From positions 3,472,001-3,536,000 of the forward strand of contig NC_092408.1 of the NCBI RefSeq assembly GCF_009017415.1: a stretch of DNA of 64,000 bases, read 5' to 3'. The notes under the pieces were generated by a model. That model was not told where the DNA came from, made no database searches, and was given only the letters and a program-made list of their open reading frames with translations. Of this stretch, positions 38,801-57,654 are shown piece by piece (within the stretch, counting starts at the first letter, position 1; the number at the start of each line of letters is the position of its first letter). Position numbers and translations under genes: made by a program. Origin of the DNA: Aspergillus flavus. Taxonomy: Eukaryota > Ascomycota > Eurotiomycetes > Eurotiales > Aspergillaceae.

Positions 38801-40648
38801 GGGCCCGGTACTAGAGTCCTCGACATTGAAATCACTTCAAAGTCAATTCGACACCATGTACCCCCGCGAATTCGAAGAGAATTTCCGGAAATTCATTGCG
38901 GATATGAGTCCGCAGAATCGTCGCGCTTTAGCCTCTCTGGTGCGGTTACTAGCAGAATTACTTGATGCCTCCGGAAACGACGGCGACCGAGGTGCTCTAA
39001 CGGCCGCTTTTGCAGAGATTCTGACAGCCGAAGGCGATCCGATGCAGCACATATCCCTCTTGGATCGACTGGTTGACGATTTCGATAATCTTTTCGACGA
39101 GTTCGTTCCTGGAGGGGCCTCGTTGGAAGGTATTTTGAACTGCGATCAAAGTAAACCCGTTTCACAAACGATGGGCTCAATAAATTCCAACGCGTCGTCC
39201 TTTCGAAAGCGTTTTGGTTTCAGTCTGCACCGAGAAAATCAACGATCCGAGGGGGAGAGCAAGGTCTCGTCGATATTAAGGACTCTAAGCAAAAGCAAAG
39301 GCACTGGTGATTCAGAGCCTGGCACTCCGAGGGGCTCTTTACTACGTTCGAAATCAATAGATATCGACACGAGCTTAGGCCATCTCCTGCGGCCCGGTTC
39401 GCGAGACCGTCCCGGGGCGTCTACATCACAAGAGTATCTTCGAAGGCCAGGGAGTTCCCAGGAGGAGACGGCATCTTTGTCCTCAATTCGAGAAATGCCA
39501 ACTAATGGAGTTGTGAAAGTGCGGAGAAAGAGGAGAAGCTCTCTGTCGGACCTAAGACCAGGCACAGCATCAACCGACACGTCAGCCGTATCTCCGGAGC
39601 AGGAAGAGAGGCCTACTACGGCAGGGTCATCCTCCGACGTGGTGACCCCAACCAAGCAGACTCGCCCACAAATAAGCCACGGTTCAGGCTCCACGCAACG
39701 AAGCACCTCCCCCACGAAGAGCGGTTCACCTACTCGGATGACTTCACCTAGCCGGCGATCACCGACGCGGCCTGCCACCCCCAGCCGAAAAGAAAACATT
39801 GACCCAAAGTTGTCACAAGTTGAGCGCGGAACTTCTTTGCGAAAGAAAGGGGATGCATCGGTATCACCTACGCAGGACTCTAAGCGGAGGTCACGAGCAA
39901 CCAGCGTACCCTCATCGAGGGCCCCCGGATTAAAGGAGCGGTCACTCCCTGTTAACGGTACATCGGTACAGAAGCCGCAGAAGCTACGGATGCAAAGTCC
40001 ACAGAAGGTACATGACTTCTCTTTCTTTCTTTTCTTTTCTTTTATTCTCTTCTCTAAGAAAGTTGCTAATACAAACGGTAATAACAGCTCCGAGATCGTC
40101 TTCAGAACGAAAAGAAGGCTCAGAGTGCGGCACAGCTGGGGCTTAAGGACGAACTGTTCCTTATCGGTGAGGAACTACGAGCGCTCAAGATCGCACCACC
40201 ACAGCAAACCAGGCATGCAAGACAGGATTCTGAACATTTAGATGAGCCTTTCTCGCCAACAAACAATGCGGCCCTCGTATCGCGTGTTCGTCACCTCGAG
40301 ATGCGCTTTGATACACTATCTTCGGAGTTCAACAGCCGGACATCTGCCATTGAGAAAGATTTGGAGTCATCTCTCGTGGTTAGCGAGAAACGAGCTAAGA
40401 AACTTGACGAGCTATATCGTGAAGCCAGCGCCGAGAATGAAGCCCTTTACGACCGGTTCAACTCGGAGCTGAGCAAGGTTGCAAAAGACGTGCGAGCAGG
40501 AGATGCTGAAGATGCGCTCAAATCCCAACTCTCTTCAGCGTTAGAGGAGATTGGCCGATTGAAAAAGGAAAACTTCCGGCTGAAGCGAGAGGTTGGAGGT
40601 CTGAGAGCTCAGCAAGCCGCGGTGGCCTTACTGAAGGCGAGCGAATGA
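35884..40648 (+). CDS. bud3: Bud3-like Rho-family guanine nucleotide exchange factor
   Basis: Exons 35884-38110, 38176-40007, 40088-40648 encode 1,539 aa. An N-terminal Bud3-type domain (about 1-200) precedes a DH (Dbl homology) domain at about 240-455, with FVDTEERYVNKL at its start and LLRSLLMEPVQRLPRYSLLI, the core DH helix. A PH-like region follows. The C-terminal third is a long disordered Ser/Thr/Pro-rich segment (SPTKSGSPTRMTSPSRRSPT), and the protein ends in coiled coil (IGRLKKENFRLKREV). In Aspergillus nidulans the Bud3 homologue is a Rho4 GEF required for septum formation; that role is inferred here from domain order. The ATG at 35884 is the first in this frame; the open frame extends upstream without an ATG. 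Introns 65 and 80 nt, branch sites CTGAC and TAATAAC. Confidence 0.85.
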
Positions 40649-41249
40649 CGATCGAATTGCGGTTTTGGACCAGTGGCCGTTCTCCGAGGCTCTGGTCATG
40701 GAAGTATACTTCTTTACCTCTCACTTGCTCTTTTTCGAGAACTGAAATGGGTTGGACACGAGTTACATGCATTTACTAAGGGACAGACGCCTCTGTTTCT
40801 TTTTTCATTACTTTTATGCTCGATTGTTGTTGGTCTACGGCGTCAACGCAGCCTTTGAATATTTTCAGGAAGAAATATGACTACTCGGTATAGGGATTCG
40901 GTTGGCGAAGTCCAGGAAAGTCTCTTTCTGTTTTCATTCTTTCATACAGCACCTTCCTTACTATGTTGATAAATGCTCTCTTTCTCTTTTTCTTTGGGAG
41001 TCGATGCAGATCTTCTTGGCTATTTCCATGTATCCGATGTCTTCGTTCTTTTTGCTTGTCCACTTTTGGCCACTTTTGCACTGAGATAGCGTAGCCATAG
41101 GAGTTTACACGTCGGTCATTTTCTATTTCCTTTCTCACCTTGTCTTTTCCTTTCTTTCTACCTTTACTTCACTTGTACTCCTCGTGTCTTACCACTTCCA
41201 CTATGTCATATTTCACTCTCCTTCTATAATGTAGTATAGCTCCAATAGC
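40649..41249. other. Convergent 3' spacer bud3 / TilS-like
   Basis: 601 bp between convergent stop codons. T/C-rich on the plus strand (about 40780-41225), consistent with 3' UTRs. No gene recognised. Confidence 0.4.
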
Positions 41250-43230
41250 TTACAGCCAGCCCATCAATTCCACCGGCTCGTTGTCAATCATCTTATACAT
41301 CCACTCCCACCGTAATCTCCCAGACATCTGCAAAGACTCCCACATCCCAGGAAACCACAAATCCAGCGTTGGCAACCCCACCGGCAAGTCATACTCAAGT
41401 CCACAAAAACCCTTCTCAATTACCACCATGGGAAGCGTAAACCGAGTCAGACCCGGCGCTTCCTGCCCAAGCCGATCCAATAACCCAGCCAAAGCAGGAT
41501 CCATCTTCTTTTTCTTCTTCTCCGAACGCCCTCCCCGCTCATCAACAACCCGTCGAATCACCTGTAAATCCGACGGCTGCAACGGCCGAACAAGCAGGGA
41601 CATCACCTCCCCTTTAGAAGTATCCTCAGCCACCTCAACCCCAGCTCCACAAGACCCTTGTCCGGGTGTGAACCCAAATCGCACCCAAAACCGATTATCC
41701 CAAAGCATCCAGGACGTATAACCCACCGAAAGCCCCGAAACAGGAACCTCAACCCGAAGACTCGGTAACCGATTCCGCATAAACGGTTGACGGGATAAGA
41801 GCCAGGTATTACCACTCTGGACACTTTGATCTGCTTCAGTACTTGTTGTGTCTTGGTCTCCCTTCGTATTCACCGGTTGGAACATCACCCCGCCTAACGT
41901 GAACGGTTTCCTCTTTTGGGGGACTGGTTGGTCCTGTGGTGGAAATACAAGGTCTGTGAAGGACTCGTAACTGCGGAGTGGGAAGTGGTTCTCGGGGAAT
42001 GGGGCTAGGAGGTCGGTTATTCGGCGGAGGGTGAGACATTTGATTTGGTGAGTTCTTTGGGTTTCTTTGCCTTTGGTTTCGGCTTTGTTGGGGACGGTGT
42101 TGAGGAAGGAGGTTGGGTTTATTGGGTTTGAGGGGAATGTGAGGGTGATTGTTCCCGCGGGGAGATTTAGATGGTTGATTTTGCAGAAGGTGAGGAGGGT
42201 GTTTGAGAGGGAGGTTGAGTTCCGGAGGAGAGATTGACTTGACTTAATCAGAGAGAGGATAGAAGGGCCTTGGAGGGCCTTTGGGAGTTTATCCTCAGCC
42301 AGGAGACTACGGATTGCGTTGCGGGGAGTTAGGGTTGGGTCGAAGTTTGTAGGGTCAGAGACGTAGGGGATGTTGTTTTCATGACAGGTTGCTAGAAGGC
42401 TGGATTTGGGGAAGGGGAGGAGAGGGCGACAGATTAAGATTCCGCCTGTTGAGACGGTGGTGTCGTTTCTCGCCTGGGCTGAACTACGTTGAGGTCTGGA
42501 TGGGATCGTGTATGAGGATCCACTCTCAGAGACACCGTAGATACCGTGGCATTCGGGGATGCGTGTCACCTCGGGGATACCTGCTAGACCGGCGCCTTTG
42601 GCTCCGGTACAAAGTCGCCAGAGGGTCGTCTCGACGGTATCGTCTTGGTGGTGGCCCATTAAGAGGGCTTCGATCTGGCGGTCTCGACATGCTTTGCCCA
42701 GTGCTTGGAAACGGAGTCTGCGGGCGTGCGTCTCGAATGCGGTCACTTTAGATGGTGACTTGGTGCTTTCAGGCCAGGTCAGTTCCAGGATCTCGGACTT
42801 GACTCCTAATTTTCTGGTTAGCATTTGTTTAGTATTGAATGCTAGAGTGTATGGAGAAGCATAGATACCGATGTCTTGGAGCCATTGTGAAACCGTATTA
42901 GCTTCGCGAGTACTCTCTTCTCTCGCTTTGTGGTCGACGACGAATGCCGTGACGGATATATCATTCGGCCGACTCTTTTCCCATTGTTTACTGAGATATG
43001 CTAAGGCCATGGAGTCTGCACCGCCACTAACTGCTAGACCTATAAAGTATTAGCATAGGGATCTACCATTCCTAAAGTTGGGTGTCTTTCGGTGATATCA
43101 ACTTACCCAATCGGCGCGGGAAGGGCCGCGACAATCGGGAGCCGAGCCATACTCGCTGGAAGGATTCCAGAGATTGCGAGGCACTTATTGCTTGTGTAGC
43201 GGTATGGCGACGGATGGAGGACGCTGCCAT
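41250..43230 (-). CDS. tRNA(Ile)-lysidine synthase family protein (TilS/MesJ-like PP-loop ATPase), probably mitochondrial
   Basis: Exons (minus): 43230-43107 and 43039-41250, 637 aa; 67-nt intron. Splicing creates the PP-loop LAVSGGADSMAL at about residues 43-55, the ATP-pyrophosphatase signature. Further TilS blocks follow: VVDHKAREESTREA, ALLMGHHQDDTVETTLWRL, TGAKGAGLAG and RPLLPFPKS with YVSDPTNFDPTLTPRNAIR. In bacteria TilS changes C34 of the CAU anticodon of tRNA-Ile to lysidine so that it reads AUA. The nuclear product begins with a basic, Ser/Ala-rich, acid-poor stretch (MAASSIRRHTATQAISAS, then LSRPFPRR) that looks like a mitochondrial presequence. The C-terminal half is longer and more variable than bacterial TilS. 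Substrate and location are inferred. Confidence 0.88.
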
Positions 43231-43585
43231 AGATTTACTGGCGATTTCACCTGTGAGGAAGCCTTCTCGGAGTTTAGTGCTCGGTTGTTAGAAGTGTGGT
43301 ACGGAGGAAGTTCAATGGATTCAATTCAATCGCAGTGTTTTTGGGTCTTGGCGCGGATGATCCGCTCCGGGGATTTTTATATCAACCTCGACCATGACTA
43401 TGATTTATACTTCCCCACTTCTACCTAGAATTTAATATCAAACATAGTGCTATTGTCCTGATTGTGCTATCAACAGCCTATATACATACAATCCTTTACG
43501 CTCATATGGATATTCACACTATGTGCAGCACTGTACACAGAAGTAAAGTCACAAAGAATTAAAGGGTTAAAGCTCTCCACTCGAA
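43231..43585. other. Short spacer TilS-like / WDR48-like
   Basis: 355 bp between two minus-strand genes: the WDR48-like 3' UTR and the TilS-like promoter. Nothing else seen. Confidence 0.4.
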
Positions 43586-47265
<3,680 letters not shown>

Positions 47266-48430
47266 GTAGCGTTGAGGTCCTCCGGAGAGGGCGAGTTGAG
47301 GAGGAAGTGCGGAGGAGACGGCGCTCAGTGCGGAGGTTACACCAAGTGGGCGGTCGATCACTCAAGTAGTCGCAACAGTCGCAACGGTGAGCATCCCCTC
47401 TTGCGTCTTAAGTACAAGAAGGAAAGGAAAGTAAGAAAAGAATATAGATTAATAACAACGCGCAAAAAGTTAAAAAGGAACAATACACCAAAGAGAAGGG
47501 GTACCAGGTGAATTTAAAGGAGGGAACCACGGCACGAGAGAATAGGAGAGGGAAAGAGAAAGAGCTACCGTGTAAGTGGTGTGCCTGGAAATGACAAGCG
47601 TGGACTCTTTTTGATTATCTTAAGTTTAGTCCCGACGGTCATCCCTCCTCCTCACATGATGCGTTCCAACGCGGTGCAGTGAATTACTACATAGAATAGT
47701 AGTATACAATCTATCCTTTCACTACTGCCTTTGTTTATTCCATTCTTTGATTCGATTCTTTCATCTCTACACAGCACAAGTACATTGAGCCGAACCAGTG
47801 CGGGATGTTAATTACTTACTTACTTAGTACTACTAAGTAGTATTACTCCACACTCCTTCCATGTCAAGTTGCAGTGATATCATTTGCCGGGGTTTGTCTT
47901 GACCGCCGCAGTTCGTCCGATCCATTGAACTGAACATACTAATACTTTTCTAGTAAGTGCTAGTATGTTCAATGATTGTTCACTTCAATCAACGACTATA
48001 ACTGACCTCTTTGTACACATGGATATGTGCAGAACATAGACTACTAGTAGCTACTACTATACTATGAATACCCGGCCGGTACTCCGTATTGCAGATTTAT
48101 ATGCCACTAGCCAATAGAATCAATTCGTACGCTTTACTGACTCAACGCAAGCCCTACATCCATTAGCACGGATTACCAGGAGTACCATATATGAACCATA
48201 GGACCAATTCAACTCGCTATATACATGATTCCAAGATGCAATGTAGAACTGTGATCCCTCATGAATTTGGCTGACTTCCTGTATCCTGATAAGCTCCATG
48301 AGTGAGGTCATCGGGACATTTATAAGCATGATTTATAGACGTCTGGGCGAGTTCCGTCTTACATAGTATGCTCCAACTAAACCTTTCTCCTCAAGAAGAA
48401 CAGACAAGACAGTAGTAAATAAAAGCAAAA
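47266..48430. other. Intergenic region WDR48-like / cupin (divergent)
   Basis: About 1.2 kb with no supported gene. It holds both promoters, an imperfect 17-bp inverted repeat at 47931-47971, clusters of CTACTA/TAGTAG words (about 47817-47850 and 48040-48065) and a TACTCCGTA 9-mer at 48080-48088. The word clusters and hairpin suggest an old short repeat or MITE remnant, but no terminal repeats with target duplications could be defined. Confidence 0.4.
47931..47971. repeat. Imperfect inverted repeat (hairpin), 17-nt arms
   Basis: Left arm 47931-47947 and right arm 47955-47971 are reverse complements at 15 of 17 positions; the outer 11 are perfect (TGAACATACTA / TAGTATGTTCA). The loop is 7 nt. 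It lies between divergent genes, so it is not a simple terminator of either. Confidence 0.85.
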
Positions 48431-49161
48431 ATGGATATCCCAATCATCTCAATCAAGCCCTTCTATCAACCACCTTCGCGCAACGAAAACCGCGCGCCTG
48501 AATCGCCCACCATTCAGAAGACGATCCAGGCCCTCCAACTACAGCCTCACCCGGAGGGAGGTTATTACTGCGAAACAGATCGCCATCCGCTCCGGATTCC
48601 AAATCCCTACTGTGACGACATGGACAACAGAAAGACAGTCACAGAGCCAGATGGTGAGAAAGCTACCCGGTCAGCGAGCACTACGATCTACTACTTCATC
48701 ACGCCGGGTTCGCCGATGGGGTATTTCCATCGAAACCGGAGTCGCACGGTGCATACCCTTCATCGTGGCCGAGGTCGGTACGTCATCTTACATGCCGACC
48801 GGGCGAAGGAGAATGGAGGGATAGCGCCCATTGAATCGTTTGTGGTGGGCCATCGGATTGAAAAGGGAGAGCGACTGCAATGGGTGGTGGATGGCGGAAA
48901 GTATAAATGCAGTTATCTGTTGCCTGATTCTGATGGCGACTTGCCTGACGATAACAAGTCAGAGGGGTTGTTAATCAGCGAGGTCAGTGGTCCATGTCAG
49001 AAAGTTGCTAGTATCATAAGGAATGGAAGCTGACGATTGATAAGACCGTTGTTCCAGGATTTGAATTCTATGACCATGACTTCCTGACGGCGGAGAAGAT
49101 GGAGCAACTGCTGACTACTGAACAGGTTGAGGAGCTGAAGTGGATGGTAAGGGAGACCTGA
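48431..49161 (+). CDS. DUF985-type cupin domain protein
   Basis: Exons 48431-48982 and 49045-49161, 222 aa; 62-nt intron with branch GCTGAC. The family blocks are LQPHPEGGYYCET at the N-terminus, TTIYYFITPGSPMGYFHRNRSRTVHTLHRGRG (metal-site-like HR/H residues in the small beta barrel; written here only to locate them, about residues 95-120), and after splicing LISETVVPGFEFYDHDFLTA. Without splicing the frame would end early in VASIIRNGS, so the second exon is well supported. The biochemical role of DUF985 cupins is not established in general; a metal-dependent small-molecule enzyme is only a guess. Short spacer (89 bp) to the convergent carrier gene. Confidence 0.88.
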
Positions 49162-49250
49162 GACCATGTATGATGCAGGTATATGCTATGTTACCTCGTC
49201 TATTTGAAAGGCTATGATATATTGTACAAGCGATGAGATTAATTATACAT

Positions 49251-50294
<1,044 letters not shown>

Positions 50295-50744
50295 GATAGA
50301 GAAGCGCGGGTTTGGGATGGTGGCACTAAGGAGCGGACAGCAGAGGAATTCCCGACGTAGTATCTTTGGATATGAACAAACTCCGATAATCGCAGACATC
50401 GCTAAACTCCGCAATCTCCGCCGCCCGACTTTGATATATAACAACCGAACCGTATATAATTATATATTCATACTTGAAGTATGACGATTCTGATCTATCA
50501 ACCATATTGACGATTAATATCCTTCTTTACATCTCCATAGTTTGAAAACTGGTATGTCAGGTCACTAGGTGTACCGATCAATGTCCAGGCTTGGTTAGCT
50601 CAAAGAGATAAAACAGAGGACGTATTTAATAAAACAGACATGAGGCGTAAGAGTGGCTGGGCCTCTATCTACAGAACGACTGCCTCTACTCTTTTTCTTT
50701 TTTTTTCTTTCTTTCTTCTTTTCTTCTTTTCTTCTTCTTCTTCC

Positions 50745-50787
<43 letters not shown>

Positions 50788-51425
50788 GAAAGTTCCTCTT
50801 TAATTTTGTCTTGTTGATGTTTCTTTAGTTCATTTATTTATAGTATCTACCTGGCTAGTTTTGGTTTGATGAATACAATTAGGGGCATGTGAAATGAATG
50901 AGCAGACCGAAGGATGAGATGACTCTTGAACCGAGCCAGATGCACGATATAATACTGCATAGGAAATATTGAAGACAAAGAAGAAGTGGAAACAAGTAGA
51001 AAGGGGCAAAAGAGGTCTAATAGCCAGCCAATTGATTGCTAGGAAGGTTAATCGCCCGAGCAGCTCCGTTTCACACGACCGACCATAAACGCCTGTATAA
51101 CAACGCGGGGGAACAAAAGACGGAGCGGAAACATTTGCTCCCTCTTTCCAGCCTAGGGAAAGTGAAAGGGGATAATCAAAACAACTGAGGTAGCATAGAA
51201 AACATTGACCTCATGACCTATATCGAACCGTACAAAACGGATAAAGAGCGACAAAGATCACCGTGGGCAAATATGCCCCGAACAATAACTTGACGGTAAA
51301 AGTTCATAAAAGTGTATCACGACCGACTCGAGAACAACCGGGGGCGACGAAGCAAAATAGAAACAAAGGTCTCGGATTGGAGATTGGACCATGAAGAGTA
51401 TTAATTGGTATTAAGAGTAATAGGC
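50295..51425. other. Intergenic region PET8 / kinase, with poly-pyrimidine tract
   Basis: 1.1 kb between two minus-strand genes. It includes the carrier promoter, a CT-rich tract from about 50683 merging into a T39 run, and the presumed 3' UTR of the kinase. Apparent frames in the T-rich part encode only Phe/Leu/Ser low complexity. No gene recognised. Confidence 0.4.
50683..50785. repeat. Polypyrimidine tract with T39 run
   Basis: CT-rich microsatellite-like DNA (CTTTCTT and CTTCTT units) from about 50683 to 50745, then an uninterrupted run of 39 T at 50747-50785. Could be slippage-expanded DNA or the A-tail of an old minus-strand retroposed copy; no flanking element was recognised. Confidence 0.85.
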
Positions 51426-54165
<2,740 letters not shown>

Positions 54166-54176
54166 ACTCCCCAAAA

Positions 54177-54194
54177 TTACGTTGCGGGACGCAT
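54177..54194 (-). promoter_or_regulatory. Minimal upstream ORF of the kinase gene
   Basis: ATG CGT CCC GCA ACG TAA on the minus strand, ending 11 bases before the main ATG at 54165. If the transcript starts upstream of it, ribosomes would have to leak past or reinitiate. Only the sequence is seen; the transcript start is unknown. Confidence 0.45.
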
Positions 54195-57099
54195 GCCCCT
54201 CCACGAAATTCGCTGATAGGCTAGCCGATGATAATAGCGATAGCTAAGTCAAACGGTTATGGTAGGATAACTTTTTCTTTTAATTATTCTCCGGAGGCGG
54301 ATGTGGTTGGATGTTGTAGCTGGAGGCAACCAACGAGCGAGAGGGACTGAGGTGGAAATGCGCGGAGGATTTCGTATGCACGATCCGTTGCCGTTGTTAC
54401 TCACAAAACAGTAGGCGGAGAGGAAACTGGACCCATTCAAAATCGGCGGAGAGCCGAGGGGATGGTTAAAGAGACACCGGGATAGTCCTTGCGCCTCTTA
54501 TCGTCAAGGTATTTGACAAGAACTAGCAGAAGGAGAAGTGGGATTCACGGAGGGGCCCGGAGTCGAGGGGAGAGATCCACTAGACGAGGAAAAGAAAGTG
54601 AGAGAGAAGAGGGAGGGAAAGAGAGAAAGCAGGTGCGGCGGGTTTGGGGTTTGGAGCCAGAAAATGACGCCGGCGGCAATAGCGGCGCCGGACGGAGGAG
54701 GATTAGTTTAGTGGCAGAATAGATTAGTTCGTAGCTGGGGGGGTGTGGGTTCGCCAAACGCCTGGACCGTTCAAGCAGATCAGTTCAAGGTAGATTGATT
54801 GACCTCCAACAGTTGAAGGAAAAAAGGGCAATTCCCTTTGGTTTTTCTGGAAAAGGACAGTCGCTTTCGTCCTGGAGAGAAAAGTGGTTGGGGACAAAGC
54901 GGAGGAGAAAAAGTAAAAGTTTTAGAAAAAACTTTTTTTTATTAAAAAGAAATAAAATAAAAGAGGAAAAGAAAAAGTTTATGCAGGGCAGTGATAAATC
55001 AATTGCTGAGATTTTTGCCCGCGTGCTGGCAAGATTGGATTTGACACTGCCAATCGCTTCGGAATCTGGCGGAGACGGTTAATGGTATATGACAGTTAAA
55101 TACAGAGTCGTCATCATTATTCTCTTGGGAATTCATTACTTTTCTCTTGGTATGAGCAATACTGAGATGAATCACCATGTGACCTGGTGGGTTTCAAGCC
55201 AAGTCTTCCATTTACAGCCTATCAATTCCTATATGTCCTCTCAATATGCACAGATATGCTGTTGCATTACGAAAAGAAATAGAAACAATTATGACGAACC
55301 TTAGTACTTAGCAAATATACTCAGCCTTGAAAGTCATTCGGCCTCCAGCCAAGGATGGGTCAGATGTGGTCGTTATCGGTACTGACAGACTACTAATAAT
55401 ACCGGCAAGCGTCCGCGAACAGGATTGGAGAAGAACAACCCTTCCAGATCCTCCCCTCCCGATCGGCCCTCCAACTCCGTTCAAGGGTGGCTGACCGTCT
55501 ACCCCGCTATATGTTTCTGGATCTCGTCTGGCGTGGAATTCTGCTGCATGGTGAGAGTTAGTTAGATTCACGGCTACTCGGCTGATCCGCCACCACTTGA
55601 CGTTCCACTAAAGTCGGTCGGGGTTATTAAATTTCACGATAGATTGGTATCCAGACGTTCCACTTTTTACTTTACCTCGTAGTTATTAAATTCTGACAGG
55701 AAAGCTTCCCGCCACCAGTTTCTTGGTTCATGCTGGTCATATTACCTCATCTAACCCATCCAGCTGTTCGACCGTGTGGGGCGTGGGACACCGCTTTGGG
55801 ACGCATTCCTTGCCGGGTTTAGTCACGGATGGACCTGATCTGGAAGGCTTCCAGAATCGGTTAGCTTGGCAGCCCTGCAGATTTGCGCTGTTTGTTTTTC
55901 TATTAGCAATCAATGGGAACAATAACTAGTTAGTTATTTAAGTATCACTGATTGAACAGTCATCCTCGATCAACCTTCCGTCATACTACTACTTCTACTA
56001 GCATCTAGACCTCTCGGGTCTGCTTCCTCAGTCTTCGTCATGACGATAGCTTGTTGAGGGTGGTGCGTAGAATGTATTAGGCAATCATTAAATGGTTCGG
56101 AGCCTGACATGTTCATTGATACCCACTCCGTCCACCAGCGCCGCCGGCTCCCCATGAGCCTCTTTGATCATTATCCACTTGGTACGGGTTTTTCTAGGTA
56201 CGTACATAGTCGACTGTACTCAAGGCAAACGTCCTTTTGAGTTATGACCCCCTAACTTCCGACCAAAAGCATCTCGAAAAAAGTCCCCAGGAAAAGGGTG
56301 CGGAATGTGGGGATTTGCACTTTAGTGCTTCGTGGTCTATCCTACCTCATTTGGGCAATACTATCTGCCTGCTAGATGATCATCATTGAAGGTCACTCCC
56401 TGTCTAGGAGGCAATAATTGAACTGATTGCGTAGGCTAAATAACTGCCAAGCAAGAACCTATAACCCTCGTATTCAATGTAAAAGTCTACCGGGAGAAGA
56501 CTCGTTGTCCTTACTCAGTTGTATCCTTGGTGACAATGAAAGGGTCCGCAATTGATGGCTGCTCTTGGCGTTTATTCGGTTTGATCCCTTACGTCTCATT
56601 TCTCGGTCCCTTTTATTCCTGCCCCTAATTATTTCATCATCATTGTCGTCATGGCTTCTGACTTTTTGTTGTTATTTTTATTTGAGTTGATTTGATTTCT
56701 CATAGTGTAATATATGGCATTTGCGGGCCCCTATTCTCCTGTCTTCATGGGAAAGGGATGTAAAGAGTTGTGCATACCCATCCTTGCTCAGTCTGGGGTA
56801 GGCGTCACAGAATACATTTACATCAACTTCGGCTACCAAGGTGCCCAACCATGGTTTTGTGCTGCTCAGATCAGAGAACCACCTTTTCCGAACATGGTGC
56901 ATACATAGGCCTGACCCATTTGCAGATGCTTCAGGTATCTGACAACGCTTTCTATATCACATGCAATTCTTATAATACAACTGACAGAACAGACTCCATA
57001 CCCAAAAACGCCAGTATCATAATTCACGGCAGTAGTCGCAACACTCGCACAGTATCAGGGATGTCAAATAAATATACAGTCGATCTCGCTTCCTCATAT
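54195..57099. other. Large gene-poor region
   Basis: About 2.9 kb with no supported gene: the kinase promoter at the left, the uL11m 3' UTR at the right, and AT-rich unique-looking DNA between. A purine-rich stretch lies at about 54570-54640 and an A/G-rich stretch at 54880-54980. An imperfect tandem repeat is at 55599-55692. Small frames at 55308-55571 and 56678-56908 have no recognisable product. Given how the H4 variant hides in tiny exons, a small spliced gene here cannot be excluded. Confidence 0.35.
55599..55692. repeat. Imperfect tandem repeat, unit about 55-59 bp
   Basis: GACGTTCCACT occurs at 55599 and 55654, and GTTATTAAATT at 55623 and 55682, in the same order. Only these blocks are conserved; the DNA between them has diverged. 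Confidence 0.7.
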
Positions 57100-57654
57100 T
57101 CAGGGTACAACCTGGATGCCAATGGACTTCGCCTGGGCAATGACGCTCTTGCATAGCCCCTGCAGACTGAGTCCCGATAGTCTCGTCTCGGAATGCTTGA
57201 TTTGCGCGATCTCGTACACATGTTTCAGGGACACCTTGCCAACGATCTCGTGGCCTGGGTTCATGGCTCCGCGAATGCGATTCTTTCGAGGTTCCACGTT
57301 CGCAGCCTGCAGCAACAGCCAGGTCGTCGTGGGGGTGCGGAGATCGAATGTGAAAGAGCGATCTGGGCGAACGGTGACACGCGCAGGAACGGGTACTCCA
57401 GTGTTGATGTGTGCGGTCCGGGCGTTGAATTCCTATTGTAAGCTATTAGTGAGTGGACTGGATCATTATTACCGCCCGTAGATATCATCTTTGAGCTCCG
57501 ATTTTCGTTTATTCCCGTAACGTACCTTGCAAAAATCCATACTCTTGACACCCTTGCTACCGAGTGCCGGACCAACTGGAGGACTGGGACTGGCCTGTCC
57601 AGCTCCCACGATGAGCTTCACAATTTGATCTTTGGCCAATGCTTTTTTCGCCAT
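57100..57654 (-). CDS. MRPL19: Mitochondrial large-subunit ribosomal protein uL11m
   Basis: Exons (minus): 57654-57526 and 57432-57100, 153 aa; 93-nt intron. L11 family features: [22 protein letters not shown] near the N-terminus (the conserved proline-rich hinge; quoted to locate, about residues 11-32), then MDFCK joined to [30 protein letters not shown], the basic [11 protein letters not shown] and a C-terminal RNA-binding domain with HVYEIAQIK and [19 protein letters not shown]11 forms the GTPase-associated stalk base of the ribosome. The bacterial-type layout marks the mitochondrial form rather than cytosolic uL11. The start codon has [10 protein letters not shown] and no long presequence. 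Confidence 0.93.

Noticed and set aside
55308..55571. 87-codon minus-strand frame, or a short MQQNSTPDEI peptide within it
   Set aside because: The 87-codon frame has no ATG start at its listed beginning. The short ATG peptide ends after 16 codons, and no convincing exon continuation was found.
56678..56908. Overlapping sense and antisense ORFs of 64-74 codons
   Set aside because: Both strands are open by chance; neither product resembles a known family and no splice extension was convincing.
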